A stretch of DNA of 64,000 nucleotides from CAYGAG01 sp964347765 (GTDB taxonomy: Archaea > Thermoproteota > Bathyarchaeia > Bathyarchaeales > Bathycorpusculaceae), in assembly GCA_964347765.1 (NCBI GenBank), contig CAYGAG010000005.1:1-64000 (forward strand), in the 5' to 3' direction. The translations under genes and the position numbers were made by a program. How positions within the stretch are numbered: the stretch's first letter is position 1; each line of letters begins with the position of its first letter. The notes under the pieces are model-generated. The model did no database searches and had not been told where the DNA came from. It was given only the letters and a program-made list of their open reading frames with translations. Of this stretch, positions 44,811 through 53,580 are shown piece after piece.

Positions 44811-45605
44811 TCACACTGACAAGAGCAATGTTATCAAAGTTCGAAGGTTGAGTACTATGATCCACAATCCAACGAGTATCCCCAACAGTCTTCTCGGGGT
44901 CTTCGAGCATACATAGGCGGCTACGGGGGACAGAATTATGCCTCCTATTATCATTGGAAGAACAATGTCCCACATGAAACTTTCGAACCCTATTGTCACT
45001 CCGAATGTCAAAAACGTAGCGAAGGAGATTATTGGTTCTGTGAACTCTACTGTTCCAACGGCTTTTCTAGGATTAGAACCGGATGCAACAAAAGCCGGTG
45101 TCAGAATTGGTCCCCATCCACCGCCACCTGAAGCGTCAATAAATCCTGCAATGAATCCAAGTATGCCAAGTTTCTTTTTTGAGTAAGCCGGTCGATCCAA
45201 CCCTGATCCGGATAATGGCTTATCGCCTTTCTGCTGCCAGAAAAGAAATTTAATCAAGACCACCCCTCCCAAGCAAAGCAGTACAAGTGAAACAAATGGT
45301 TTCGCCACATTCAAAGCGAGAAAGGATAGCCCTAATGCCCCCAAAACTGCTCCTACTGTCCCGCAAATGAGCAAAGGTCCAAGTAAATCTTTCCTTACAT
45401 TACGGAGTTTGAGATGAGAGCCAGCCGATATTATATCCACAAAGGCCTCTGCTGTATGAACTGAAGCACTGGCCGCTGCAGGAGCAATTCCAAAAGAAAC
45501 CAGAACAGTAGCTGAGGTGACACCGTAGCCCATTCCTAAGCTGGCATCGACGAATCCACACGCTAACCCAGCAATGCAAATAATGAGAAAATTTTCCCAG
45601 ACCAT
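44811..45605 (-). CDS. TauE/SafE-family anion permease (2)
   Basis: The 264 residues carry the family repeats DASLGMGYGVTSATVLVSFG and DASGGGGWGPILTPAFVASG. It is a paralogue of the neighbouring permease, with the DxxGGGGWG form. Its start lies 33 bases from a pair of palindromes shared with a divergently transcribed AbrB gene, so its expression is likely regulated. The substrate (sulfite or similar) is an inference from family only. Confidence 0.9.
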   Translation of the reverse strand: MVWENFLIICIAGLACGFVDASLGMGYGVTSATVLVSFGIAPAAASASVHTAEAFVDIISAGSHLKLRNVRKDLLGPLLICGTVGAVLGALGLSFLALNVAKPFVSLVLLCLGGVVLIKFLFWQQKGDKPLSGSGLDRPAYSKKKLGILGFIAGFIDASGGGGWGPILTPAFVASGSNPRKAVGTVEFTEPIISFATFLTFGVTIGFESFMWDIVLPMIIGGIILSPVAAYVCSKTPRRLLGILVGLWIIVLNLRTLITLLLSV

Positions 45606-45637
45606 CTTTTTTCATCTCTCTCAATGGTGCAAGGCGC

Positions 45638-45701
45638 GTATTTTGGTAGTATACCAATATACGTTTCGATATTTAACAGTTTTGGTAACATACCAAAATA
45701 C
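45638..45701. promoter_or_regulatory. Two matching palindromes between tauE and abrB (operator pair)
   Basis: Site 1 (45638-45662) has half-sites GTATTTTGGTA and TACCAATATAC around GTA. Site 2 (45679-45701) has GTTTTGGTA and TACCAAAATAC around ACA. They share the core TTTTGGTA-N3-TACCAA and their centres are 39 bases apart. Site 1 covers the likely TATA region of tauE; site 2 lies just downstream of gatatttaac, a likely abrB promoter. They look like binding sites of one dimeric repressor. Confidence 0.75.
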
Positions 45702-45730
45702 TTATCAAAGCCGGCAATTATCTAGAAGAT

Positions 45731-45907
45731 ATGTTGGAAGATGTCCTCTACATTGAAGAGACTAAAATCACTGTAAGAAAATACAGGCATAGAACCACTG
45801 TTCCCTCCAAGATATTCAAGCTGCTGAATCTTGAGAATGGTGATTATTTGCGATGGATAGCTTTCAAAGATGGAAGAATCTTAATCAAGAAAAAAGATGC
45901 AGTCTGA
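45731..45907 (+). CDS. 58-residue AbrB/SpoVT-type transition regulator
   Basis: ATG 45731 to TGA 45907. The sequence contains the swapped-hairpin pattern ITVRKYRHRTTVPSKIFKLL and LENGDYLRWIAF...GRILIKKK. AbrB proteins of this size bind DNA as dimers. It faces the tauE gene across the paired palindromes and is the obvious candidate to bind them, although an antitoxin role cannot be excluded (no toxin gene is seen, but an assembly gap lies 63 bases downstream). Confidence 0.82.
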   Translation: MLEDVLYIEETKITVRKYRHRTTVPSKIFKLLNLENGDYLRWIAFKDGRILIKKKDAV

Positions 45908-45970
45908 AAACTAGGCTTCAGATTCAAGTGGATGGTGATCGATATAATGGACAGAAGCATAGCCCGATAT

Positions 45971-45980
45971 NNNNNNNNNN
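45971..45980. other. Assembly gap (10 N)
   Basis: Ten unknown bases between abrB and the PhoU-family gene; genes could be missing here. The sequence on either side (45908-45970, 45981-46086) has no supported ORF. Confidence 0.95.
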
Positions 45981-46086
45981 TCGAAGTGTCGTGACGCCGA
46001 TGCAGAAAGCTGGAGATTCATCAACTCATGCTTCCTGTTGTAGGTTTTTTCGCGTTGGTTATCTCTTTTAATAGATCGTTGGGCCA

Positions 46087-47202
46087 TTAGGCGGTAGTTC
46101 TTGTATGCTTTCTTACTTTCAATATCTTCCCGAGTTCTTCTTCAGAAGTTGCCAATATCGTGTTGATTGCCAGCTTCGCGATTACAGCGCCCTTGTCAGC
46201 GATTTTGCTCAAGTTCGAAACTATTGTTCTCAGATAAGGTATTTGCGGCAATTCGCGCATTTCTTTTTCAAGTTCGTTTTCAAGAACTTCATGCATTTCC
46301 AATAGGTTATTTGCTATCTTCAGGTCTCTTGAGAACAAGCAATCCACGGCTTTCTGGAATATTATGTGCGCTATCTCGCTTAGATTGTAGATTCTCTCAA
46401 GTGTTGATTTGTCAATCGTCGAGCTATAATCTTCGAGCTCTATTACCCGTTTTGCTATATCTTCAGAATAGTCGGCGATTATTTCAAGATGCTGCAATAT
46501 CAAACAAGTGCATGGAATCAGAAACACTTTACCAAAACCGATTTTCTCTGCCAAGTCTCGCTTTCGTTCCGCTAAGACGAGAAGTCGTGTAGCCAGAAAA
46601 TACATCATGTCTGCCTCATCTTCTCGGCTAATCGCATCGACGGCCAGTTTTCCATCGTTCTTCACAAGCGCCTGTAGCGCTTCACTGTATATTGTCGAAG
46701 CAATTAAAGAGAGACGTCTGATAAGCATATCCATTTGAAACTTGGTAGGATCAACAGAACATTGAAGAAGAATGCTCTTGGAAGTCTCTTCTAATATTCC
46801 CAGCCCGATAAGTTTCTGGACGATACCTCTGACTTCTGCTACACTCTCACTTTTTATTCTGTTTGAAGAGGTTATTCGGACAACATCTCGTCCAAGTATG
46901 TAGCTTCCCACAATTAGTCGTTCCAACAATTTCTTTTCATCGCAGAGATCAGCATTTATTATGTATTCTTCAGCTTCTTCCTTTTTGGCCAGATCGCTTG
47001 GAACAACCCGCAAAGTGCCATCCGTCTCAGGCATGATAAAGACGATGTCACCAGGCGCTATCTCGTTCTCTCTCACCCATTCACTAGGAAGAGAAACCGT
47101 GATAGTTGAGTAACCCACCTTCTGCACTTTTCTAGTCTCCAAAGTCGTCTCCTCAGAGTAATATTTACCGGTATTTTTTATATATGTGTTTCGGGATCGC
47201 AT
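46087..47202 (-). CDS. PhoU-family regulator with N-terminal AbrB domain
   Basis: A 371-residue protein. Residues 22-75 form an AbrB-like hairpin (ETRKVQKVGYSTITVSLPSEWV). The rest is two PhoU helical-bundle repeats (LSLIASTIYSEALQALVKND; EIAHIIFQKAVDCLFSRDL) with the metal-ligand type acids of the family (SREDEADMM). AbrB-PhoU fusions are common in archaea and are linked to phosphate-uptake control, though no Pst transporter is in this window. It is divergent from the RHH-GcvH gene. Confidence 0.9.
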   Translation of the reverse strand: MRSRNTYIKNTGKYYSEETTLETRKVQKVGYSTITVSLPSEWVRENEIAPGDIVFIMPETDGTLRVVPSDLAKKEEAEEYIINADLCDEKKLLERLIVGSYILGRDVVRITSSNRIKSESVAEVRGIVQKLIGLGILEETSKSILLQCSVDPTKFQMDMLIRRLSLIASTIYSEALQALVKNDGKLAVDAISREDEADMMYFLATRLLVLAERKRDLAEKIGFGKVFLIPCTCLILQHLEIIADYSEDIAKRVIELEDYSSTIDKSTLERIYNLSEIAHIIFQKAVDCLFSRDLKIANNLLEMHEVLENELEKEMRELPQIPYLRTIVSNLSKIADKGAVIAKLAINTILATSEEELGKILKVRKHTRTTA

Positions 47203-47223
47203 TTATAGTATATGCCATTATAT

Positions 47224-47250
47224 CTAATATATGCATTACGTATATATTAG
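47224..47250. promoter_or_regulatory. 27-base palindrome between the PhoU and RHH-GcvH genes
   Basis: A perfect 9-base inverted repeat CTAATATAT (47224-47232) and ATATATTAG (47242-47250) with a 9-base spacer, in the 95-base stretch between two divergent genes. Both neighbours carry DNA-binding domains (AbrB and RHH). A ribosome-binding site of unusual strength (ggggggtga, 47281-47289) follows 8 bases before the RHH-GcvH start. The palindrome could be an operator for either regulator. Confidence 0.6.
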
Positions 47251-47297
47251 CTGTTTGCGTTATATATCAATCAAGTGTAAGGGGGGTGAAATAGAAA

Positions 47298-47885
47298 ATG
47301 CCTGATTGGAAAACTGTGAGTATAAGACAAGAACTCATAAAAGAAATCGAGAAAGCGCTAGAAACAGGTCGCTACCGAAGCATCTCCGAATTTGTTTCAG
47401 AAGCAATTAGACTTCGAATGGAAGAACTTATGCGTGCCCAAGGCATTCCCATGGAAAAACGCAAAGAGTATCTTGCAGTTCCTGAGCAATTACTCTACAC
47501 TCCAAAACATACATGGGCCCAGATTACACCTGAGGGAAACATAAGAGTTGGGCTGTCAGACTACGCACAGAGACACTTAGAAGGAATAGCAGCCATCTAC
47601 ACGGACTCTGTTGGCAAAGAGATTGAAAAGATGGAACCCTTTGGCGTAGCTGAGACGTGGATGTTTATGTTCGACCTATATGCCCCGGTTAGCGGGAAGA
47701 TCGTCAAGTTTAACGAAAGACTCAAGAACGAACCGCAATTGCTGAATGATGATCCATACAATGATGGATGGATAGTTGAGATTAGACCCAAGAACTCAAT
47801 AGTTCTAGAGAAAGAACTCAGAGATACTCTCAGTCCAAGACAATACCACGAATGGGTAAGCAAAAGAGAAGGACAATGGAAGTAA
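47298..47885 (+). CDS. Ribbon-helix-helix domain fused to a GcvH-like domain lacking the lipoyl lysine
   Basis: Residues 4-45 are a CopG/Arc-type RHH (TVSIRQELIKEIEKALETGR, then SISEFVSEAIRLRMEEL). Residues 64-175 match glycine-cleavage H protein along the whole fold (YTPKHTWAQI, GLSDYAQRHLEGI, DLYAPVSGKIVKFNERL, NDGWIVEIRP). In true GcvH the lipoylated Lys lies in ESVKA; here the same stretch reads ETWMF, with Met122 in place of Lys. It cannot carry lipoate at that site, so it is not a working glycine-cleavage carrier. A ligand-sensing regulator of the adjacent Hdr-type cluster is my inference. Confidence 0.88.
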   Translation: MPDWKTVSIRQELIKEIEKALETGRYRSISEFVSEAIRLRMEELMRAQGIPMEKRKEYLAVPEQLLYTPKHTWAQITPEGNIRVGLSDYAQRHLEGIAAIYTDSVGKEIEKMEPFGVAETWMFMFDLYAPVSGKIVKFNERLKNEPQLLNDDPYNDGWIVEIRPKNSIVLEKELRDTLSPRQYHEWVSKREGQWK

Positions 47886-48012
47886 ATCATTGGTCAATAG
47901 CCTACGTGCAAACGTCAAGCAAGACAAACCAATCTCGTCACAATCCTCTTTTCCTTGCATTTCGATATTTCCCCTAGAATTCAGCTAAACTTGGCTTAGG
48001 TGAGTTAATTAG

Positions 48013-49785
48013 ATGGAAAAGAAACAAAATATTCTCTTCACGAAAGCAGGATCAAAAATGGCAACTGAAACACACATAAATGTGAAGAACAAGTTGCCAC
48101 CCTGTCGGGCTGCTTGCCCAGCCCGAGTCAACGTTCAAGGATACGTTTCCCTGATTCAGAAAGGAAATTTCAAGGAAGCTGTCGAACTCATAAGAAAAGA
48201 CATGCCCTTCCCAGCAATCTGTGGCAGAGTCTGCTTCAGCCCCTGCGAAGACGCCTGTGCAAGAGTGAATCTAGACCAAGCAGTTGCTATACGTGCTCTG
48301 AAAAGGATCGTAGCCGACATCGAAAGAGAACAAGGCCACGTAAAACCTGTCCCTGTACCCAAAACACACTCAGAAAAAGTAGCTTTGATCGGTGCAGGTC
48401 CCGCGGGTCTAACAGCAGCCTACGAGTTAGCAAAGCTAGGTTATCCAGTCGTAGTCTTTGAACGGATGCCTGAACCAGGCGGAATGATGCGCTACTGCAT
48501 ACCAGATTTCAGGCTTGAGAAGTTCGTTGTAGCCAAAGAAACTGCCTACATTCACGATATAGGTGTAGAGATCAAGACGGGAGTGGAGTTTGGCAAAGAC
48601 ATAACCCTCAAAGACTTATGGGATGACGGATACAAAGCCGTCTTCTTGGCCATTGGAACACAATTGAGCAAGAAAATGAATGTACCCGGAGAGGAATTTG
48701 AGGGCGTCTTCCACGTTATCGAGTTCTTGAAGGCTGCAGCACTTGGACAACATGTTGATGTAGGTCAAAGAGTGGCAGTTATCGGCGGAGGTAACAGTGC
48801 CATAGATGCTGCCCGAACAGCCAATAGACTAGGCGCCAAAGAAACAATGATTCTCTATCGCCGAACAAGAAACGAAATGCCTGCACTTTCACATGAGATA
48901 GAGGCTGCAGAAAGAGAAGGAATATTGTTCCATTTCTTGGTGTCTCCCAAACGAATTGTCGGTAAAAGCGGGAAAGCTGTAGCCATTGAGTGTTTACGTA
49001 TGCGACTTGGGGAGCCTGATGCATCTGGCAGAAGAAGACCCATTCCGATAGGTTTCTCGGAGCACCAGTATCAAGTTGACTTGGTCATTCCAGCATTAGG
49101 TCAGATCCCAGAGACACTCTCGATTCTTCCCGAGCTTTTGGAGTCAAACGCAAGAAACGCCTTAATCCCCGCAGACTCGGAAACGCTAGAAACCAAGATA
49201 CCGGGAGTCTTTGCAGGCGGCGATATCGTTACTGGTCCAGCCAGCATTATTCAAGCAGTTGGAGCCGGAAGACAAGCTGCAATCTCAATCCACCAATATC
49301 TAATTGGAAAAAGGGCAGAAGGTAAGAAAGAGGAAGTGGAAGAGACGACTTGGGTAAAAGACTGGGATTCTCTACGGAAGAAGACACGCAGATACGAGGC
49401 ACCAGTACAGAAGCCGAGGCTAAGCTTCGAAGAGGCAGAGAGATTCTTGAAGGAGACAAAGCGGAAAGCCATGTTTGAAGCTTTCAGATGCCTTGCTTGT
49501 GGCCCATGTTCCGAGTGCCTCGCAGAAATCGGTTCGTGTAGGGGAGACAAGGCCATAATTGAAAAGGATCGATGTACGGGATGCAATGTCTGCGCAATCG
49601 TTTGTCCGGTCGGTGCTGTTGAGAAGAGTGAAGAAGGAGTGGCAAAGGTCGATGAAGAACTCTGCAAAGGTTGCGGTATCTGTGCTGCACATTGTCCGGA
49701 AAGGGCGATCACCATGCAACACTTCACAGACGAGTATGTTCTGAATTGCGCCTCAATTGGCTTAAGAAGGAATGATGTTTCATGA
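48013..49785 (+). CDS. GltD/NfnB-like flavoprotein with C-terminal ferredoxin domains
   Basis: The 590 residues begin with the GltD-type 4Fe-4S domain (CRAACPARVNVQGYVSLI; AICGRVCFSPCEDACARV). An FAD motif (VALIGAGPAGLTAAYELA) and an NAD(P)H motif (VAVIGGGNSAIDAARTANRLG) follow. From about 490 come a Cys-rich segment (CLACGPCSECLAEIGSC) and two ferredoxin motifs (CTGCNVCAIVCP; CKGCGICAAHCP). It should take electrons from NAD(P)H and hand them to the MvhD/HdrA proteins encoded next. It overlaps the next gene by four bases. Confidence 0.92.
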   Translation: MEKKQNILFTKAGSKMATETHINVKNKLPPCRAACPARVNVQGYVSLIQKGNFKEAVELIRKDMPFPAICGRVCFSPCEDACARVNLDQAVAIRALKRIVADIEREQGHVKPVPVPKTHSEKVALIGAGPAGLTAAYELAKLGYPVVVFERMPEPGGMMRYCIPDFRLEKFVVAKETAYIHDIGVEIKTGVEFGKDITLKDLWDDGYKAVFLAIGTQLSKKMNVPGEEFEGVFHVIEFLKAAALGQHVDVGQRVAVIGGGNSAIDAARTANRLGAKETMILYRRTRNEMPALSHEIEAAEREGILFHFLVSPKRIVGKSGKAVAIECLRMRLGEPDASGRRRPIPIGFSEHQYQVDLVIPALGQIPETLSILPELLESNARNALIPADSETLETKIPGVFAGGDIVTGPASIIQAVGAGRQAAISIHQYLIGKRAEGKKEEVEETTWVKDWDSLRKKTRRYEAPVQKPRLSFEEAERFLKETKRKAMFEAFRCLACGPCSECLAEIGSCRGDKAIIEKDRCTGCNVCAIVCPVGAVEKSEEGVAKVDEELCKGCGICAAHCPERAITMQHFTDEYVLNCASIGLRRNDVS

Positions 49786-50558
49786 CCTTCAGAAAGATTC
49801 AAATCATCTGCTTTACGTGCGATTGGGTCTTCTGCGACGAAACGGAACGATACCTACTCCACGAACAAAGAACACCATTTGAGGTTAATGTTTTACGAGT
49901 TCCATGTATAGGAAGACTGGATCCAGCTACAATCATCTCAACCTTTGAGATGGGAGCAGACGGCGTGCTCTTCATCGGATGTATCCCAACAGACTGCCAC
50001 TTTGGTGACGGTAATCTTTATGCAGAAAGCTTTGTCAAAATGCTCAAGAAACTTCTTAAACTGGCCGGCCTAGAACCAGAACGTCTGGAACTCCGTTGGT
50101 CTTCCCCAGTTCAAGATTTAACTTTTTCCCAGATGTTGACAAGTTTTGCAGCCCAAATTCAAGGATTTGGCAGTTCACCATTCACCGGAAAAAGTGCAGA
50201 CGAAGGAATTTTGCTGAACATCTTGGCAGCGAAAAACGTTGCGACAGATTTTCGTCTAAGAGTTCTATCCGGCAGAGAGAGACAACTAACTGATGAAAAG
50301 AATGCCTACGGAGAGAAAATACAGCAGAAAGAATTTGACGACGTGGCCAACGAAGTAATCGAAGAAGAGTTCATTCAACAAAAGATACGTCTGCTGACCA
50401 TGCACAGACCTTTGTCTGTTGAAGAACTCGCATCAATTATCTTCCTCAAACCGTCTTTGGTTCTTCGCCACATCGTTGAGATGCGAATGAAAGGAAGGAT
50501 AGCCATGGATCACGTCACAGACACAACTCCTTTTTACAAGGCAGTGGAGGCCCAATGA
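49782..50558 (+). CDS. MvhD-like protein with C-terminal winged-helix-like extension
   Basis: The first 140 residues are a diverged MvhD (IICFTCDWVFCDET, VPCIGRLDPATII, FIGCIPTDCHFGDGN), which binds a [2Fe-2S] cluster and passes electrons to HdrA. The extra 100 residues end in a pattern like a winged helix (RPLSVEELASIIFLKPSLVL, then RHIVEMRMKGRI). The start ATG overlaps the upstream stop; the HdrA gene starts one base after its stop. The tail may serve in complex assembly or regulation. Confidence 0.85.
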   Translation: MTFRKIQIICFTCDWVFCDETERYLLHEQRTPFEVNVLRVPCIGRLDPATIISTFEMGADGVLFIGCIPTDCHFGDGNLYAESFVKMLKKLLKLAGLEPERLELRWSSPVQDLTFSQMLTSFAAQIQGFGSSPFTGKSADEGILLNILAAKNVATDFRLRVLSGRERQLTDEKNAYGEKIQQKEFDDVANEVIEEEFIQQKIRLLTMHRPLSVEELASIIFLKPSLVLRHIVEMRMKGRIAMDHVTDTTPFYKAVEAQ

Positions 50559-50559
50559 G

Positions 50560-53500
50560 ATGACCGGAGAAAAGATAGGAGCTGTTCTAGTGGTCGGAGG
50601 AGGCGTGGCTGGGATACAGGCCTCCCTAGACCTTGCGGACTCAGGATTCAAAGTCTTCTTAATCGACCAGTCGGCCAGCATAGGCGGTGTTATGGCAAGA
50701 TTGGACAAGACGTTCCCAACAAACGATTGTGCAATGTGCATTCTAGCACCCAAACTCGTGGCAACCGGAAGAGATCAGAACATAGTCTTGATAACGAACG
50801 CTGACATCACAGATCTGAAAGGAGAAGCCGGAAACTTCGAAGTAAGAATTCGAAAAAGAAGCCGTTACGTCAACGAAGCGAAGTGCAACGGATGTGGACT
50901 ATGTGCCCAGAAATGCCCGGTAAAGGCCATAGATTCCTTCAACCAAGGGTTAAGCAGACGAAGCGCCATATATGTCGACTACCCTCAAGCTGTGCCTTTG
51001 AAATTCACAATAGACCGAGAAAAATGCATAGGATGCGGAACATGTCAAGAGATCTGCAAAGCAGACGCTATCGAATATGATCAGCAAGATACTGAAGCAA
51101 CTTTGAAAGTGGGTTCTATCATCCTAGCACCTGGGTTCAAACCTTTTGACGCTACACTGAAAAGGGAATATGGTTACGGGCTTTATCCAAACGTTGTTAC
51201 AAGCATGGAGTTTGAACGCATTCTGAGTGCATCTGGACCGTATGGAGGTCTCGTCTTGAGATCCTCAGACGGTGAAATCCCCAGAAAAATAGCCTTTGTC
51301 CAATGTGTAGGTTCAAGAGATGCAAAGCTCGGAAACAACTACTGTTCGGCAGCTTGCTGCATGTACGGCATCAAAGAAGCAATAATAGCCAACGAACATG
51401 TACCCACAAGGCTAGACTGTAAAATATTCTACATGGACATACGCGCCTACGGGAAGGATTTCGAGATTTATTGTAACCGGGCCAAAGAAGAATACAATAT
51501 AGGCTTCATTAGATCAAGAATCGCCCGTATCACAGAAGACGCATCGACAAAAAATCTATACTTACACTATGTCGATGATGGAAAGCCCAAGATCGAGGAG
51601 TTCCACATGGCAGTTTTGTCAGTCGGTATGCAGCCTCCGGAGAACGCTGACAGACTAGCCCAAATCTTAGGAATAGAACTTAACGAATACGACTTCTGCA
51701 AGACAGACGCCTTTTCACCTGTAGAGACGTCAAAGCCAGGAGTTTTCGTTTGCGGAGCGTTCGCCTGCCCTAAGGATATCCCTGAAAGCGTTGCTCAGGC
51801 AAGTGGAGCTGCAGCCAAGGCAATGAGCTTGATCGCGTCAGAAAGAGGAAAAGAGATCACCAGAAAAGAATATCCGCCAGAGAGAGATGTAACTCAAGAA
51901 AAACCACGCATTGGCGTCCTCATATGTCATTGTGGAATAAACATTGGCGGCGTCGTAAATGTTCCGGAAGTCGTTGAATATGTTAGAAAGCTACCTCATG
52001 TAGTCTATGTGGAAGAGAATCTATACACCTGTTCCCAAGACACTCAGAAAAACATCAGAGAAAAACTCAAAGAACATAATCTTAACCGTCTAGTTGTGGC
52101 GTCATGCACACCGCGAACTCATGAGGCTTTGTTCAGAGAAACGATTAGAGAAGCAGGCTTGAATCCATACTTGTTTGAGATGGCGAATATCAGAGATCAG
52201 TGTAGCTGGGTTCACATGCGTGAACCAGAGAAAGCCACGGAAAAAGCTAAGGGCTTGATTCGATCGGTTGTTGCCAAGGCTGAGCTATTGAAAACATTGA
52301 GAAATCCAGTGGTAAGTGTAACACCTGTTGGCCTAGTCATTGGCGGCGGACTGGCAGGTATGACTGCATCCTTAGAACTCGCAAAACAAGGCTTTGAAGT
52401 CCACCTTGTGGAACGTTGCAGGGAATTGGGCGGACATTTGAGCGAAATCCACTATTCGCTTGAAGGCAAAGACCCAGAAAGACAGTTGAGAAAGCTTGTG
52501 GAAAAGATCATGGAAAATAGTAAGATACATGTTTATTTGGAAGCCGAAGTCGTTGATGTCAGCGGATTTGTAGGGAATTTCAAATCGAAAATAGCTTGGC
52601 AAGACAAGGAGAAAGAAATTGATCACGGAATAACAATAGTAGCCACAGGTGCTGTCCAATATGAACCCATGGAGTACCTGTATGGTGAAGACTCGCATAT
52701 CATGACGCAACAAGAATTGGAAGAGAGCATCGCTGAGGGGGAATTCAAAGCTGAGAAGGTTGTTATGATCCAATGTGTGGGCGCCAGAACGAAAGAAAGA
52801 CCAAACTGCTCCAGAATATGCTGTGGGCATGCGATAAAAAACGCTTTGAAAATCAAAGAGGTTAATCCGGAGACAGATGTTTATGTATTGTACAAAGATG
52901 TTAGAAGCTACGGTTTCAAGGAAGATTATTACCGAATGGCCACAGAGAAAGGAGTGTTATTCATAAATTACAGCGATGAAAGGAAACCCGTAGTGATAAC
53001 TGAGAACGGAACGCTCAGAGTGTTATTTTGGGAGCCAGTACTGAAGGAGAAAATCGAAGTAAAACCTGACATCATTGCTTTGAGCGCGGCTACAGTTCCA
53101 AATCCAGATAACAAGAGACTCTCTGAAATGCTCAAAGTTCCTCTAACAAAAGATGGTTTTTTCCTAGAAGCCCACGTGAAGCTCAGACCAGTTGATTTTC
53201 AAACAGATGGAATTTTCCTCTGTGGAATGGCTCACTCGCCAAAGTTTATTGATGAGACTGTGGCTCAAGCATATGCCGCAGCAAGTAGAGCAGTGACTAT
53301 CCTATCCAAGGATGAGCTTGAAATGGAAGGGATAGTCGCTAGGGTAGACCCAGAGTTCTGTGGAGGCTGCGAATTTTGCGAGAATCTATGTCCTTACGGC
53401 GCTATTGAGATGAATGAAGATGATGGCGAAGTAACTGCACACGTCATTGAGGTCCTTTGCAAAGGCTGCGGAGTATGCGGTGCGGCATGCCCCACAAAAG

Positions 53501-53580
53501 CCATAACTTTGGGACATTTCACCAACGAACAGATCATAGCTCAAGTAAAAGCAGCACTGTTGGAGGAGGCGATAGCATGA
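50560..53580 (+). CDS. hdrA: Double-module HdrA (accessory flavin/FeS half plus canonical HdrA)
   Basis: The 1006 residues join two modules. Residues 1-440: FAD motif VLVVGGGVAGIQASLDLAD and ferredoxin motifs CNGCGLCAQKCP and CIGCGTCQEICK. Residues 450-1006: canonical HdrA with head motif GVLICHCGINIGGVVNVP, second FAD motif LVIGGGLAGMTASLELA, and ferredoxin motifs CGGCEFCENLCP and CKGCGVCGAACP. HdrA splits electron pairs at its flavin between ferredoxin and HdrB. The first cluster at 36-40 kb carries the same two modules as separate genes. Confidence 0.93.
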   Translation: MTGEKIGAVLVVGGGVAGIQASLDLADSGFKVFLIDQSASIGGVMARLDKTFPTNDCAMCILAPKLVATGRDQNIVLITNADITDLKGEAGNFEVRIRKRSRYVNEAKCNGCGLCAQKCPVKAIDSFNQGLSRRSAIYVDYPQAVPLKFTIDREKCIGCGTCQEICKADAIEYDQQDTEATLKVGSIILAPGFKPFDATLKREYGYGLYPNVVTSMEFERILSASGPYGGLVLRSSDGEIPRKIAFVQCVGSRDAKLGNNYCSAACCMYGIKEAIIANEHVPTRLDCKIFYMDIRAYGKDFEIYCNRAKEEYNIGFIRSRIARITEDASTKNLYLHYVDDGKPKIEEFHMAVLSVGMQPPENADRLAQILGIELNEYDFCKTDAFSPVETSKPGVFVCGAFACPKDIPESVAQASGAAAKAMSLIASERGKEITRKEYPPERDVTQEKPRIGVLICHCGINIGGVVNVPEVVEYVRKLPHVVYVEENLYTCSQDTQKNIREKLKEHNLNRLVVASCTPRTHEALFRETIREAGLNPYLFEMANIRDQCSWVHMREPEKATEKAKGLIRSVVAKAELLKTLRNPVVSVTPVGLVIGGGLAGMTASLELAKQGFEVHLVERCRELGGHLSEIHYSLEGKDPERQLRKLVEKIMENSKIHVYLEAEVVDVSGFVGNFKSKIAWQDKEKEIDHGITIVATGAVQYEPMEYLYGEDSHIMTQQELEESIAEGEFKAEKVVMIQCVGARTKERPNCSRICCGHAIKNALKIKEVNPETDVYVLYKDVRSYGFKEDYYRMATEKGVLFINYSDERKPVVITENGTLRVLFWEPVLKEKIEVKPDIIALSAATVPNPDNKRLSEMLKVPLTKDGFFLEAHVKLRPVDFQTDGIFLCGMAHSPKFIDETVAQAYAAASRAVTILSKDELEMEGIVARVDPEFCGGCEFCENLCPYGAIEMNEDDGEVTAHVIEVLCKGCGVCGAACPTKAITLGHFTNEQIIAQVKAALLEEAIA

